From Strongylocentrotus purpuratus (taxonomy: Eukaryota; Echinodermata; Echinoidea; Camarodonta; Strongylocentrotidae), in NCBI RefSeq assembly GCF_000002235.5, contig NW_022145610.1:35820266-35884265 (forward strand): a stretch of 64,000 nucleotides of DNA, read 5' to 3'. The notes under the pieces are model-generated. The model did not search any database. It saw nothing but the letters and a program-made list of their open reading frames with translations, and had not been told where the DNA came from. Of this stretch, positions 23,130-41,582 are shown piece by piece. Position 1 is the first letter of the stretch. Each line of letters opens with the position of its first letter. The translations under genes and the position numbers were made by a program.

Positions 23130-24040
23130 GATCGAATTAGGAGATTAATATCGTATCAAGGTTATAATGAAGGAGGATTACGAATGACTAATTTTGACTC
23201 GTTTGTAAAAACCCAACGTGTAATGCGGATGAAAAGACTATTGTACGGAGAAAAATGTATGAGATGGAAGTTAAACTTTTATTTCTGCTTCAAGATGGTA
23301 AGAGGTAGATTTCTTTTTTTGTGTTCACTATGATTCCAAATTATTAAGTTTCAAAGTACTTAAATTCTATTTAGAAATGATCAAAGCATGGGAAGAGTTA
23401 GAAGGATGTAGGAATTTTGAAGAAAAGAATAATCAATTTATTTTTAATAATAACAATATTTTATTGAAAAAGAGAATGAGTTTTGATGAGGAGAACAACT
23501 GTTGTTTACACGCAATATTATTTCAGTTCAAGATATTTTGCTAAAAAGGGCATGCGGTCAATATCTCATTTTCAACATTTGGGGTAAAAGGAAACAAAAT
23601 TGTTGATGTATGGAATATTGAGGAAGCTATTTTGAGAAGCGGAAAAAGGGATAACTGGAGTTTAGTGGATGTAAAAGAGTATATTTTGATGCAGCTTCAC
23701 AGTACTGTGAAGCTCCTCAGAGATGTAATATCGAGGAAGGTTTATGAATATTTTATAGAGAAGTTACAGAATGTATTTGTTTTGAAGATTCATGATGGAC
23801 GGGGGTTTTCAGATTTTTCAAATGAGGTATGTAGAGAGATATTTAGTAGGCCTAGGAAAGTTACTCTTGATAACTGACTAAGAGAAATTCAGTATAAACT
23901 GCTTCATGGAGCAATATATACCAGAGAACACTTAATATTCAGATTCGGCTTTGTTGAAGGTGACTTGTGCTCATTTTGTAAGCAAAAGATTGAAACATAT
24001 TTACACTTGTTCTGGGAGTGTGTATAGGTTATACATAGCT
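23130..24040 (+). pseudogene. L1/Tx1-type LINE reverse transcriptase C-terminal remnant
   Basis: Decayed coding sequence in several frames. Near 23170-23250 it reads GGLRMTNFDSFVKTQR then KRLLYG, the motif that follows the thumb in L1/Tx1-type reverse transcriptases. Near 23875-24026 it reads LREIQYKLLHGAIYTREHL, then DLCSFCKQKIET and LHLFWECV, the Cys/His zinc-binding tail (zf-RVT). Frameshifts and stops separate these blocks, so it is a dead 3' fragment. A reading frame at 23632-23877 lies between the two motifs and is part of the same remnant. Confidence 0.75.
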
Positions 24041-24581
24041 AAGTTTTAGCTAAGGGAATTAACTAACTGTTTTCAAAAAGTGAGGGGGGTTCGAGCCCCC
24101 GAGCCCAGCCGTTCTGCAGGCCCTGACATGAAGGCTTCTACATAAGCATATTTTTCACCCGACTGTAAATTTAGGAATTTCTAATTTTCCAACAAACGCA
24201 TAAAAAGGTATGACTTACAAATTTTTTTAGAAAAATACCAGAAAGTTATGTCATTTCAGCAACATTTGTAATCACTGATATCGAATATGAAATAACCTCC
24301 TCCCCCATCAGTATGCCAGCGATAAGGGGCTCATGTCTTCTCACCCCCATAACAAAAAACTCATGCGCTTCCCCATTCTCTCACAATATTTCCACGATAT
24401 GCGCGTATCGCTATATCATTAGTACACTGTCGCTCATATAGTTGGAATATTTTTTTTTTTACCCAAATTTATGGAATTATTTTAAAAATGATTTATTCCT
24501 AATAGATCTTGATGATAGTATACGTTTTCAGACTTTATTGAATAATAATTTGCGAGTGTTTGTTTTGCGTGACTGCCAAAG

Positions 24582-25381
24582 CATGTGTATGCTATAATTA
24601 TGCCTATCAACTATGGGGCATACGCCCTTAAGTCATAAATGACAGTAATGAGGATTAATGCCCCACAAAAGGGCACTAATATAGCATATCGACACGGTTT
24701 TGATCCTGGGGCTTTACAGTTACGAGGCCATTGCTGTCACTGAACCATGACTGTACGCAGTGGGGGCTAGGGTAGGGGGCAGTTCCCACAAATAAAAAAC
24801 AAACAAAGAAAATGCAATTTTTTTTTTCAATCATTAATTGCATTTTCCCTGGTCCCCAATATGAAAGAATTCTCTGTGTGCTCATGCCTTGAGCCATAAT
24901 GCATGGCCGTACAGAGGATTTTTTATGTTGATTATTGCATTTTCTTTGTTTGTTTTTTTATTTGTGGAAACTGCCCCCTACCCTAGTCCCCGCTAGCACT
25001 GCGTACAGTCATGGTTCAGTGACAAAGCAATGGCCTCGTAACTGTGAGGCCCCATCATATTCAAAACCATGTTGATATGCTTTATTAGCAGGAACGTAGC
25101 CAGAGTTTGATGTTTTTTTGTTTTTGTTTTTTGTTTTTTTTGGGGGGGGGGTGGTGGGGAGGGGGCACATACCTGTAATCGATCGACGTCCTGGGGAGGG
25201 GTCTAAAAAAGTTCAACCGATCTTGGACATTTTTTGGGGGGCAAGTGCCCCCCGCCCCCCCCCCCCCCCGTGGCTACGTGCCTGTATATAGTGCCCTTAT
25301 GTGGGGCATTAATCCTCAATACTGTCGTTTATGACTTAATGGCTTAGGTCCCCTAGTTGATAAGCATATTATCATACACAT
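24582..25381. mobile_element. Fold-back element with about 250-bp arms, interrupted by a nested insertion
   Basis: The left arm (about 24582-24840) and right arm (about 24928-25381) are inverted copies: GGGGCATTAATCCTCA, the CCCCCTACCCTAG block, ACTGCGTACAGTCATGGTTC and AACAAACAAAGAAAATGCA each appear in both. The outer ends read GTATGCTATAATTATGC and, inverted, GTATGATAATATGCTT. The right arm is split by a foreign block at 25091-25283. There is no coding sequence. Arm substitutions are few, so the element is fairly young. Confidence 0.8.
25091..25283. mobile_element. Small hAT-like insertion nested in the fold-back right arm
   Basis: Begins CAGGAACGTAGCCAG and ends GTGGCTACGTGCCTG, which are imperfect inverted repeats, with poly(T), poly(G) and poly(C) tracts between. 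The flanks TTATTAG and TATATAG look like a diverged duplication of the target, and the uninterrupted left arm of the host element shows the empty site (GATATGCTATATTAGTGCCC inverted). It also contains AAGTGCCCC, the core of the minisatellite at 21945-22940. hAT assignment is inferred from the ends. Confidence 0.68.
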
Positions 25382-25536
25382 AACAACTTCAAAAAAAAAG
25401 TACAGCCAGGCAGAAATAATCTTTTTAGATTGGTCAGCGAACAACAAAAACAACTATGCCGTATGTATACAGCACTGGATCCTTTTAGATCCTTTCATGG
25501 TCGAGCTCCATCTACAGGCAAACTAGATATCGATGA

Positions 25537-25548
25537 TGCGCATGCGCA
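25537..25548. promoter_or_regulatory. NRF1-type palindrome upstream of MORN5
   Basis: TGCGCATGCGCA is a perfect match to the palindromic NRF1 binding consensus, 151 bp upstream of the MORN5 start codon. NRF1-type sites commonly sit near transcription starts of CpG-type animal promoters. Promoter function here is inferred from position. Confidence 0.55.
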
Positions 25549-25698
25549 TTGCTTCGGTAATCCTGACAACGTATGTCAACAACTTTTTTTCAACGCCAGT
25601 AAAACTAAAACTAAAAGAGTTAAGAAATACATTTTCGGAAAATTTGCTTCTTTTCCCCCCTGTTATCATAAAAAGGGATATTCTAAGAATATTCAAGG

Positions 25699-30987
<5,289 letters not shown>

Positions 30988-31786
30988 GACGTTCTTATTT
31001 ATACTCAAGCCATTAAACTTAAAATGCACTTACAAGAGATTTTCTTATTACGGTACAAATAAGGACCAGGAAATATAAAACAGACCAGTGCCCCTACACT
31101 TTATATCATGCTATAAATTTTGTGACATATGTTAGCTAGGGCATTCTCTAATTTTAGAGATATGATCCATTCTGTATGCTTTACAGAACCAAACTGAAAA
31201 TTGTCAACCTGAACAAAACTCAAAACTATCAACCTGAAACACTGAAATTAGAGTAATAACTGCAATTTAGTCACTGAGTTAATTTAGCTAGAGTTAACAA
31301 AGACATTTCTATTGTTCATGCCTCATCTGAAGCAACAATATAGAAAGATGTTTGTCACCTCAGTACAAATGTTAACCCTGCCATCAGCCAAAGTCCTCAT
31401 TTCCTTCTGCATGTTGTATCAATCAAGACACAGTGATTCATGGATGTGTGTGCTTTTGATTTTTCCTAAAGTGTTGAGTTTGTAAACTGAAACCATTGTC
31501 TTCAGAGAGGGTTCCCTTTTCCAGTGGCAGTGATACTTATATTGGCTTACCGGTAGTATTTAAATGATCAGTTAAAGATCGATTAACTTTTAATTAAGTT
31601 TTAATGAATGTACAGTATGTATCACAATTTATACGGTATCTCACCTTTTTTTTCTTCTCCAAATCAATTTATGTATTTATGTTTAACTGAGCTATGCCAT
31701 CTATTGTACCAAGCATTTGTCTTATTTTTTAAATGTGAAAAAATGTATTTGAATGTGTATATATTTGTATTTAAAATGAGAATGTA

Positions 31787-31792
31787 AATAAA
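31787..31792 (+). promoter_or_regulatory. Probable MORN5 polyadenylation signal
   Basis: AATAAA about 800 bp after the MORN5 stop codon, in AT-rich 3' UTR-like sequence without other strong candidates close by. Inference from position only. Confidence 0.45.
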
Positions 31793-32760
31793 CCTCTACA
31801 ATAATGTGTATAAATCCTACAATATATTTTAATCACAAATGTGTTACTGTTTAATGTGATATGAGTGTGATATGTAGTGTATATGTCAGGAAAAAACTGT
31901 GAACGTAATCATATTTCACCAGCTTGGCCCGGTAGCATGAAAATCTACCTACAATCAATAGTAAATATCTATTGTAGAAATATAGGCTGTAACAAGCATA
32001 CTCAAATAATGAAAATTGTGAATCAAATGGTTTTATCATAGTAACAAGGAACATTTTTCATAAAAAAAAACGACAAAAGTTGATTGACAAGTATTTTGGT
32101 TTATAATAAGTTTACATTATAGAATGGTACATGCTCATTTCAATTCATGTGAAGATGGGTGCTGTGGGCATACTCTGTCGTTAGATGGCAAAACAATGTA
32201 TGTCAAATCTTTGAAAATTGACTTTTTAATGTTTTTTGGCTTTTTACATGTATAATGTAACTCCCAATAAAATATTAAAACCCAAATGCACCCCCGTCAC
32301 TGAAATCTTGCACCCCCTCCCCAGAATTTTTTTTCTAATTTTGTCGCCAAAACAACGAAAGTGGCAATATGCGGGCCCCTTCTCATGGCAAAACAATTCA
32401 CTATTCTAATTTACAGTATAGTATAATTCATGTATAGAGACCTTGAAAAAGTGACTCTGCACGTTCATGACGCACAAACACTTCCACAGAAGAAGAACAA
32501 GAAGAAGAAGAGGAGGAGGAGAGGACAAGATGACGAGACTGTGAGATCAAGAAAGCAAGAGAGAAGAAGAAAATAGAAACGGACAGAGAGAGTAAGAAGA
32601 AAATAAAAAGAGCAAAATAAAGAAAGAGAGAGAAATGAAAAGAGCAAGGGAGATCGATTGCACAAACGGGACAGATTAAGTCTCAGCAGGAAAGAGCCGG
32701 GGAGAGTGATGAGGAGGGTGTGGCTAAGCTGATGATAATGCAGTGATGAGGAGGGTGTGG
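31793..32760. other. Convergent intergenic region with purine-rich tract
   Basis: It lies between the MORN5 3' end and the stop codon of the unidentified minus-strand gene. A GA-rich tract lies at about 32483-32700, and a duplicated segment of about 36 bp (GAGGAGGGTGTGGCTAAGCT) occurs at about 32711 and 32746. The minus-strand reading frame 32465-32812 overlaps the real last exon in another frame and is not called. Confidence 0.5.
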
Positions 32761-35520
32761 CTAAGCTGATGATAATGCAGTGTTGATCTTCTGCATGTAA
32801 TCCAGCCTCCATTTGAATTGATCTCTGTCTGCTAAGAGGTTCCCTCCAGGGGTACCCACCTGATGAGATGGAACGGGGATCAACAGAACAGTCGACCTAA
32901 AGCAAACAAGTAACAAGAATGGTGTACACAAAATTACTAAAATTTCAATTTGTTTAAAAAGATGACACATTAGGGTCTATTTTCTTTAAGGACTTATAAT
33001 AATATGCTAACAATATATTTTGAGTAGTGCGCCAATGGACAAGGCATTTAGGATAAAGACAAAAATTAATGATATTTTCGTACATAACAAATGGGAAAGT
33101 TATCTGCGACTACGTCACAATCCACCGACCAAACTGCCAATTTGAGACTCGCATAGACTTAGTGATCTCATATTTCAAACATTCATAACTTTTGTATTAT
33201 TTGTCAGATTTATTTCAAACTCTCTCCATTCTTTATCTTATTTATCTGCTTTCATACAAATGAACTTATTAAAAGGGTTGGATTGCCTTTAATTTCCCAA
33301 TCTACCGGTACATTTCATTGATAATTTTCATTTATAAATGAATAAATACAACTCCATTGCTATTCAATCTGTCATGATCAGCTGTCCTACCTGTCGGGTG
33401 AGATACCAAGGATTCCTGAGACCTTGTCTGTAACCAGCTTGATAGCATCTCTGTTAGCATCACGATCTAACCAAGCCTCAGCATTGTAGATCTGGATCAT
33501 CAGCATGGTCTTATTGAGATCTGTGCCTGTGTGAATGCGCTGGTCGGTGTATAAGTTCAGAACCACTCCCTAGAAAGAAGGATTGAAGGCATGGGTTTGT
33601 TAAAGGTAATACAAAGTTTTGGGAAATTTTGAAAATTGCCTGGATATAGTGATTCTTAACAATTTTGATATATTTGGATGCCCCTGTGGACGTATTATAA
33701 TCACTAGAAAATTTAGCCCCCAAAACACTTCTGCTTTCGAGAAAAATTGAATTAACAATTTACCGGTGCTCCCGGTAAATTTTGATAAATTTCAAATAGC
33801 TCCTACAGCCGTTCAATGGTAGCTACGACCATGAAAATCTCAGAAAATGTAGTTGTGATATATAATTTTCAAACGGGAATAGCTAATCGGTTGATTTTAG
33901 TCGAGAAACATTGTTGTATAGTTTAATTAATATATTGATCTTGAGAGGGAGCTATATATACAACATAAAGAGTTAATTATTTACAATTTCATCACTCTAG
34001 ACTCGATTTCAACCACGACAACGATCACTGAAAGGATCGCATATGCTTCAAATATGCTCATTTGAACCTAATTCATGACCCCATACCAAAACTTTGTTAT
34101 AACTTTAAAGGGGACTAATCAGACAATTTGATTTGCTTTGTATGTGTTGTGTTGTACAGGCTGGTGATGTGTTCAACAAGTATGCTATGAAGTGTTTACT
34201 ATACAATAATTGTTTTCATGAATACATTGTTGCATGCAAAAATTGAATAATTGGACATATAGCCCCATCACCAGTCAAGGATCATCTTAAATGAAAGAAA
34301 ATTTCAAATCAAACCTGATTTTTTTGTTTTGAATAAAATCTTTCATACTAGTCACTATAGCTTACCCCACAAATCCCTTGTCAAATTCTCTTGAAGAAAA
34401 CAAATACATACCCTTGGATTCTTATCGAGTAGACCACAGAAGAACTCTGTTAGGACTTCAAAGAAGTTTGCTGGTACTTTATCAGCAGATAAGTTGGTGT
34501 ACATCTCAATACAAGGCATGATGGAATTAGAACTGTGAACATGAAAGAATAACCAGCAATTACAAAAATAATACAATTAAGCAAAATTTAAAGTATATGG
34601 CACTACCGTAAAAATTATTTACTTTGAGAAGAGAGTATGATTATAGATTTCAATCATTTGTTAAAAATATATCTAAAACATATCGGCCGGCAAAATTGTC
34701 TATTAGGCCTACACTTAATACATTTCAAATATATGATAACTCTATTAAGAAAAAATCTGGAAAGAACATAACTGGCAAAGAAGAGGGGCAATATTTTTAT
34801 GTTTAAAGATATCTAGTACAAATAAGTGGTATATATAGCATTCTATATTGGTACAAGACCAATGTATGTGACATGCATTAAGTTCGATTTCATACATATC
34901 TTGAAGGTAATACTCGAGTAGCAAAGATAATTGTAGTACAAATATATTAATTTGAAGAGACATGAAATTACAAAAAGAATGTTATGGGTTGTAGGGGAAA
35001 AGAAACTGAAAGATCAAAACAAATTTCTATATTGTAATGACTCATATGTTTTAAAACACCCCTTGTAGGAATAATCCACTTCATTGATGTACACCCCCTC
35101 TTTCTTTTTTCTCTTTCTTTCTCTCTCTCTCTCTCTCTTTTTCCCCTTTTACCAATATTTGTTTCTCCAAATTCGTATCATTATGTATCCATTGAGGGTA
35201 GTCTTACTTTCAAGCTTTGCTTACTTTGTCAACCCTCCTGTTTGATGTGTTCGATTAGTTACAGCCAGCCTTACTTTATTTGACATTATATTCTGTTGAA
35301 ATGTGTAAAATTTGCAATGTTTCGTTTGTTATATATTCGTAAAAATGCAAAAGAAAAAGGAAATCAAACAGAAATAATTAAATTAATACTCTATAAAACT
35401 AATGAATTTAATACTTATTGCTTACCTCAAAATCTGTTGAGAGACGATAAATTGAGAATAGCACACTGGCAAATCAAGGAGCACAATGTAGACCTTTAGC
35501 AGAAGTAGTTTCAAGTGAGC
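32761..35520 (-). CDS. Unidentified gene, four C-terminal coding exons
   Basis: I do not recognise this protein. Four exons with good splice sites join in frame: 35426-35520, 34412-34532, 33391-33569 and 32761-32896, the last ending in a stop. A further candidate, 36527-36571, would join in phase but has a weak donor. The visible part, about 177 aa, looks helical and soluble. It begins AHLKLLLLKVYIVLLDLP, continues with CIEMYTNLSADKVPANFF, LTEFFCGLLDKNPR, GVVLNLYTDQRIHTGTD, NAEAWLDRDANRDAIKL, and ends WRLDYMQKINTALSSA. Leu-rich helices in the first half would fit an armadillo/HEAT-like protein, but that is speculation. Exons further 5' were not found between 36571 and the SUCO stop at 41583, so either the gene is short or they lie in sequence I could not resolve. 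Confidence 0.68.
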
Positions 35521-36202
35521 CTGAAAATGAAGGGAGAAGGCAATTAAGGTGCTGTCTACCGAAGACAGTCATTAAAGGTTCCATACCAGCACAAAATACT
35601 TATCTAGGTGCTGGCATTGTGCTGGTTGGTAAGATGATCAATTACAAAGAGATGGGAAATACCAGCACACTGATTAACCTCCAAGGCCATGCATTATCCT
35701 ACATATTGATAGGTAGGATATATGATGGCAGTAACAATGAAACTGGGTCAGAATGTAGTTATTTGCATTACATATGATTTTGGGTAGAATACTTTTCCAC
35801 TTTATATATATATATATTTGTGTTTTTGTAGGGATTGTATGTTTTTTGTTTTTTGTTGTTTGTTTTGTTGTTATACGAGTTTTCTTTGGGGTGAAATAAG
35901 TTTATGTAATTTCAAATCTTTATTATGTTCATCACAATTTGTTTAATTATTTTGGGGGAGATATCTCGGCAAACTCATTTATTTGGGTTTTTATAACTCC
36001 CCTTTTTCCATTATTGTTTAATATTTTAATGTACTTATGTATATTTGAGTGAAAGCTTTTGCATGTTATCATATGAATGTGTTTTTTGTAATGTGAGTTT
36101 TATGAAAATGAATAAACTTAATTGAAAAATTTGAATTTTCATCTTTTGGATGAGCTTTAGTTCAACATCAACATTATGGCAACATAAATCAATGTTGATA
36201 AG

Positions 36203-36253
36203 TGAGTGAGAGAGAGAGAGAGAAAAAAAAGTGAGAGAGAGAGAGAGAGAGAG

Positions 36254-36302
<49 letters not shown>

Positions 36303-36311
36303 TAGAGAGAG

Positions 36312-36372
<61 letters not shown>

Positions 36373-36375
36373 TAA
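36203..36375. repeat. Compound (GA)n/(GT)n microsatellite
   Basis: Nearly pure GA repeat interrupted by two GT blocks. Minus-strand frames rich in Ser, Leu and His here are artefacts of the repeat. Confidence 0.95.
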
Positions 36376-36691
36376 AAGGGAGGTTAATGACAGGAAAGAT
36401 ACAAACACAGGAACAGAACCATATTGTTTCATTTTTTGTTTAAGTTTGAATTTCCTGGGAAAAAGCCTTCCTAAATTATTTTACCATGTTACAATAATAT
36501 TTTGTATATGTTTTGCATTGATATACAGGGCTCCCAAGGACAACAGTATTTAGGGTTTTGATGAGGCTTATCTGTTGAAAGAATAATGAATAAGCAAATT
36601 CATCAAATGAATAAAAAAATACTAACCCCCCCCCCCCCATATATTAAACAAGGGAAAGGAGACTAAATTAGAGAGAGATAAGAGATACATA

Positions 36692-36696
<5 letters not shown>

Positions 36697-36731
<35 letters not shown>
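36697..36731. repeat. (GA)n microsatellite
   Basis: Uninterrupted GA dinucleotide repeat of about 35 bases. Confidence 0.95.
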
Positions 36732-36734
<3 letters not shown>

Positions 36735-38043
36735 AAAAAATTAAGTCTGATTTAGAGATTAAAGAACAATCAGATAAGCAAAGTATGCATTTCTTTACTC
36801 TTGTTTAACAACAGCAGCAGAAAAAAAACAATATTACACTTAATCTACACAAGTCAAAATTTTCAAAGTCCTGTTTCATATTGGTACACTCTTGTGGTCA
36901 ACTCTTTGATAACACATACATACTATGGCATATTAACGAAGGGGTGGGGGCAAATGCCTCTTAATTGCTCGGCAAAAAGGAAAAAAGGAGAGAAAGGGAA
37001 GAAGAGAGGGGGAAGGGAATGTGAAAAGGGAATGATAGGACCCAACCACACACCTTTCATCATTGGGCCCTCCTGTTAATTGGCATTGTATACAATTGGA
37101 ATTTTATAAAACATGATTTCTATATATTTTCCAGACTGCATCCTGAGTTATCTTTGGCTTAGGATTAAACAGGTCAACCATATACAGGTTGACCATATTT
37201 AAGGATAGATCACATTCACACAGACATTTCTACATAAATACAGTACAGAATCGAAACTTATTCTTTGACTTTATATTTAATTTTAGTAATTGAAAGCATT
37301 TTATTAGTTTGTAATACTCTTCACATAACAATCATGAAACTTTTTTTTATAATTGAAAAGTTTGGGGATAACATATCAACAGGAAACATCTACAGACCCA
37401 CACACATGTGTACAATTTTCATTTATGAGTGTAAACCAAACAGAAGTATCAAGTCAAAGTGAATCACATACAAACATCATAATTATGATTTGTTCTGATT
37501 GGTTCAAATATACAACTTACTATTGTCAAAATGCAAGGTGAAAACAATCACAAATATCACATCTCCATCTCAGGATTTTTACAACTTTTATCAATGATGT
37601 GGATCCCTTGTAAAAATAATAACTCTTGAATATATAACATTTTTACATCAATAAAATCATCTTTTCATTCTATATTTCCATATCTAGTAAATCTGCTGAG
37701 AGTTCAAGGACATTAATGAAAAGGGATTAGTTAATGCCCTTCAGGCTCTTGACAGATGACATAGTGGTGATTTGTGGAGAGATCAAATATTGCAGAGATC
37801 AAAGTAAGTGCAATATGTCTACAGTGAGTGTATATAAAGAATCCTCAAAATATATTTAAGGATACACATTTTATAATATTATAATCAGTGTTAAACCCTG
37901 TTGCTATTCAAAAAATGCTTTTCATAATAACAAATGGTAACTTTGTTAATTCTTTATATCATACTAGACTTATTTAAACATAAACATTATTTCTTACAAT
38001 CAAAGGCACAGCTGTTAAATCAATTAAAGAAAATTGAAGGGAA

Positions 38044-38157
38044 GGAGAGAACGAGAGAGAGAGAGATAGAGAAATAGAGAGAAATAGAGAGAGATAGAGA
38101 GAGAAAGAGAACAAGAGAGAGAAAGAGAAACAGAGAGAGAGAGAGAGAGAGAGAGCA
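38044..38157. repeat. GA-rich microsatellite
   Basis: Imperfect GAGA repeat with occasional T or A interruptions. The minus-strand reading frames here are artefacts. Confidence 0.93.
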
Positions 38158-39245
38158 ACGCAGACAGACAAAGGGGTGGGGGCAGGAGTAATGTATGAAA
38201 GCCAAAAGGACATCATAATATGAAAAATTGAGCTGTAAAATCCCAATTCATTTTCAAATTAGGTGAGTTATTGGTAACTCTACAGGCTTAAACATGTCTT
38301 AACTACTTCCACATCTATGTATCTACAATAATGGCTGCAGTCAGACTGTTCTTAATATATTTTTACTGCTCACAACTTGCTGGTACACAAAACTGTGCAC
38401 TCCACACTCAAGTCTACAAGTAACAGAGATACAACATTCTCCAATGGAACTTCTATCACATATTTTAGCAAGACTTCTGTAATGATCCTGTTTAATACAC
38501 GTCTTTACAAAGCACTTGGGGATGCACAAGTATAAATGAGATATCCCCTTTCAAATTTGTTAGGTAATGTTATGATAAAACAAACTACTATGAAATATAC
38601 TAATACAATTAAGCATTGACAAAATGTAAATAAGCTTAAAGCAATAAACTTTAAATAAAGAATGTCTTGATATATAAATAAAATATTGTACATAAAAGAA
38701 TTGGATCGCCAAAATGTTCTCTACAAGCATAATAACAACAAAAACCAAACATGGCTTTGCAATGACATAAACACAACAGTACTTTGATTGCAACTAGGGA
38801 ACAACATTGCTGCTAGAAAATACAGAAAATCTTATTGGATGTTTAGAAAGTCTAATTAAAGGGAAAAAGGGGTAGAAAAATAGTACATTTCAACAGCAAT
38901 TATCAAAACCTGGTAATCTATAAAGAATATGTTAATACAATAAATGTTGAATCAAGGACATAAACAACTGCAGCAAGATGTCTGCAGAACTGTTCATTCA
39001 CCGCATAGCTTTCAATTCAAATATGGCGTCATTCTGATAGCAATGCATTCCATAGCACTGTAATAAGTATAAATGTCATGTTCACAGATCAGGAACAGCC
39101 AATTTGAATTGTTATGATTGATAGACATTGTCCACATTGCATTCTTATTTACAGTAACTAGATATTCGTATATTTTCTGCATTTTCCAACAACAAATTCC
39201 AAGCTGAAAATGAGCAAAAGCAAAATACCAATTACAAAAGGAGAT

Positions 39246-39280
39246 GTGAGGGGAAGAGGAAGAGGAAGAGGAAGAGGAGA

Positions 39281-39312
<32 letters not shown>

Positions 39313-39327
39313 AGAAAGAAAGAAGGC
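39246..39327. repeat. GAGGAA/(GA)n microsatellite
   Basis: About five GGAAGA hexamers followed by a pure GA run and AAAG units. Minus-strand frames of Ser, Leu and Pro here are artefacts. Confidence 0.93.
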
Positions 39328-41582
39328 AATAGACCAAATACATCAGATGGTATACAATAACCATCCTTGGAATGCCAATAAGAATCTCTTCTATTTATCA
39401 CACACATTGATCAAACTAAAGTAATGTCCACTTTGAATTTATAATATGAAGATGAAAATATAGTGATACAGTATTTGAACTCTAACAAGAGACACCTTTC
39501 TTCAACAAGATAATACTTTAAATAAATATTCAGATAAATATATAGCAAAAGGCAAATTTGCTCTCTGTATTTACTATCTCCAATCTGACAGTTTCTTACA
39601 AAACGAAATAGAAATCATAGAACTATGATATCACTTGATTGAGAGAGAGTGTATGTCTCTTTGAATCTTTTAGCACCAATAGAACACTACAGCATTTGTA
39701 CATAAACATAAAGCAGGCTTTAGAAGGTATCTAGCTATGAGAAGTACACTACAATCAATATAATATGTAAGTACTTATCAAATGAAAAGCTTATTTCTTA
39801 CAATACATTGCAGTAAAGCCAAATATGATCATTTGGAGTATACAGCAGACAATGGTTTACTAGCCATGGGGAAATGAACCCTATTGCATTTCACCTTGGA
39901 GTCTACATCCAATAGATACATGGTATACACTAGATTAGTATTATAAAAATACCACTTTATCCTATGTTGGACCATAAAACAATTTTCACAAGTTATCTAA
40001 TGAAAGAAATGTTCAATTTACTTGTGACCCATCACGATGAGAGGGCATATTCACAAAATGATCATGACATGACTAATATCATAAAACAGGAATATGAACA
40101 CTTGGGTGCAATGTTTGAGCTTGTTATAATAAGTCTTTTTGTAAATACTATCTGCGCATGGGCAGATAAAGGTCATTTCTGATAGAATTGTAAAACCCAC
40201 CGACAGGGATATGTGCTTATGTTATGTAATCATTATTCATGTGTGCACCTACGGTACATTGTTATGATACAAGAGGGCAATCAAAAGTTTTCATAAAGCA
40301 CATACATGACTTTGACATTGATTTTTCTAAAATACACAAAGTGGGACTTCTCCATGAGTAAAAGATCTGTGGATATTTGGGGTAATTTTACCCATGTGCA
40401 ACTACGAAATGGTCTATTGAGCACATTATACACACAGTATTTCATATACAACATGAAGTTACTGTTTCTAAATGAATACATACCGGTATGTAACAGTGCT
40501 TCTTTATCATCATGACTATAATGAAGTATCATGGTTGTGACTTCTTGAAATTGCACAAGGCAGTATTTGGAAATAAATTGGCTGTAGAAAATGATTCATA
40601 AAAAAAGACAATCGCAGCATCGAAAAGTCAAAACACAAGAATGCTCATAAATGCCATGTACAGTAATCAGATGATGGATACAACAAAATAAGAATACCCC
40701 CGGTGTAGAAACAGATGCAGCTCTTGTTTGAAAAATAAATGAAAATCAGCTCTTCTCATCATGCAAGAATGCTTGCCTCACATTTATCATTTGTGTCTTA
40801 AATTATGACAAACTGTCTACAAGCTTAGATAGTACTGCAAAATAAAAACATAGGTCACTGGAAGAAAAAAAATTTCTACATGAGTTCAATCTAAAATTTC
40901 TGAAAAAAACCTTAAAAAATCAATGATCAACTGAAAGAAGTTTCAATGAATTAACATATTCATATCTTGATGTCCAACCCCATCTCATAAACACTTAATA
41001 ATAAATTACATTATTATTATTATAAGGCATTTAGCTATGCTATTCATAGCACACTATATCACAGCACTTACAATAATATGCAATATAACAATACATTTAT
41101 ATCGTGCTTAATACAAATGTTTCTAAGCACTTGTGATTGATCCAAATCAATCACAACTTCATATTAATCAGAACTCTCTATCAACAAGATAAAAGTTGCA
41201 AGTTTGTTATCAATTGCAAGTGAGCAATGTGGCCAATTATAACAAAAAGGTTTGAGTTTGAACTGACAGAAAATAGCATTGAAAGAAGAGTAGGGCCTAG
41301 TCCCTTTTATCATTTGACACGTGATAACAACAAACTTCCATTCATATTAACAACATCACATATAACAATCATTGGCTTTAATACTTATTTGAGTGCAATG
41401 TAATTAAAAGAGCTTTAAATTTTCACAAATACTGTTTTGATGCATCAAATCAATGATGACATTGTCTTCAAACTGTCTTACAAAAAATCACATATTCCAC
41501 ACTGGGTGATCTAATACCCTTTCCTTTCTCAAACTCTTATAAGCTGCAGAAAGGAGATTGTGTCCATAATCTTCTTCACTCA

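Larger units (their letters stand above)
36732..41582. other. SUCO 3' UTR and intergenic DNA
   Basis: Nearly 5 kb of AT-rich sequence with no convincing exon on either strand. Much of it probably belongs to the 3' UTR of the minus-strand SUCO gene. GA-rich microsatellites lie at 38044-38157 and 39246-39327. A 60-bp segment at about 40338-40400 is shared, inverted, with about 50390-50465. ATT-rich sequence at about 41005-41140 resembles a LINE tail. Confidence 0.5.

Noticed and set aside
32465..32812. 115-codon Leu/Ser/Phe-rich minus-strand frame
   Set aside because: It covers a GA-rich tract and overlaps the real last exon of the unidentified gene in a different frame.
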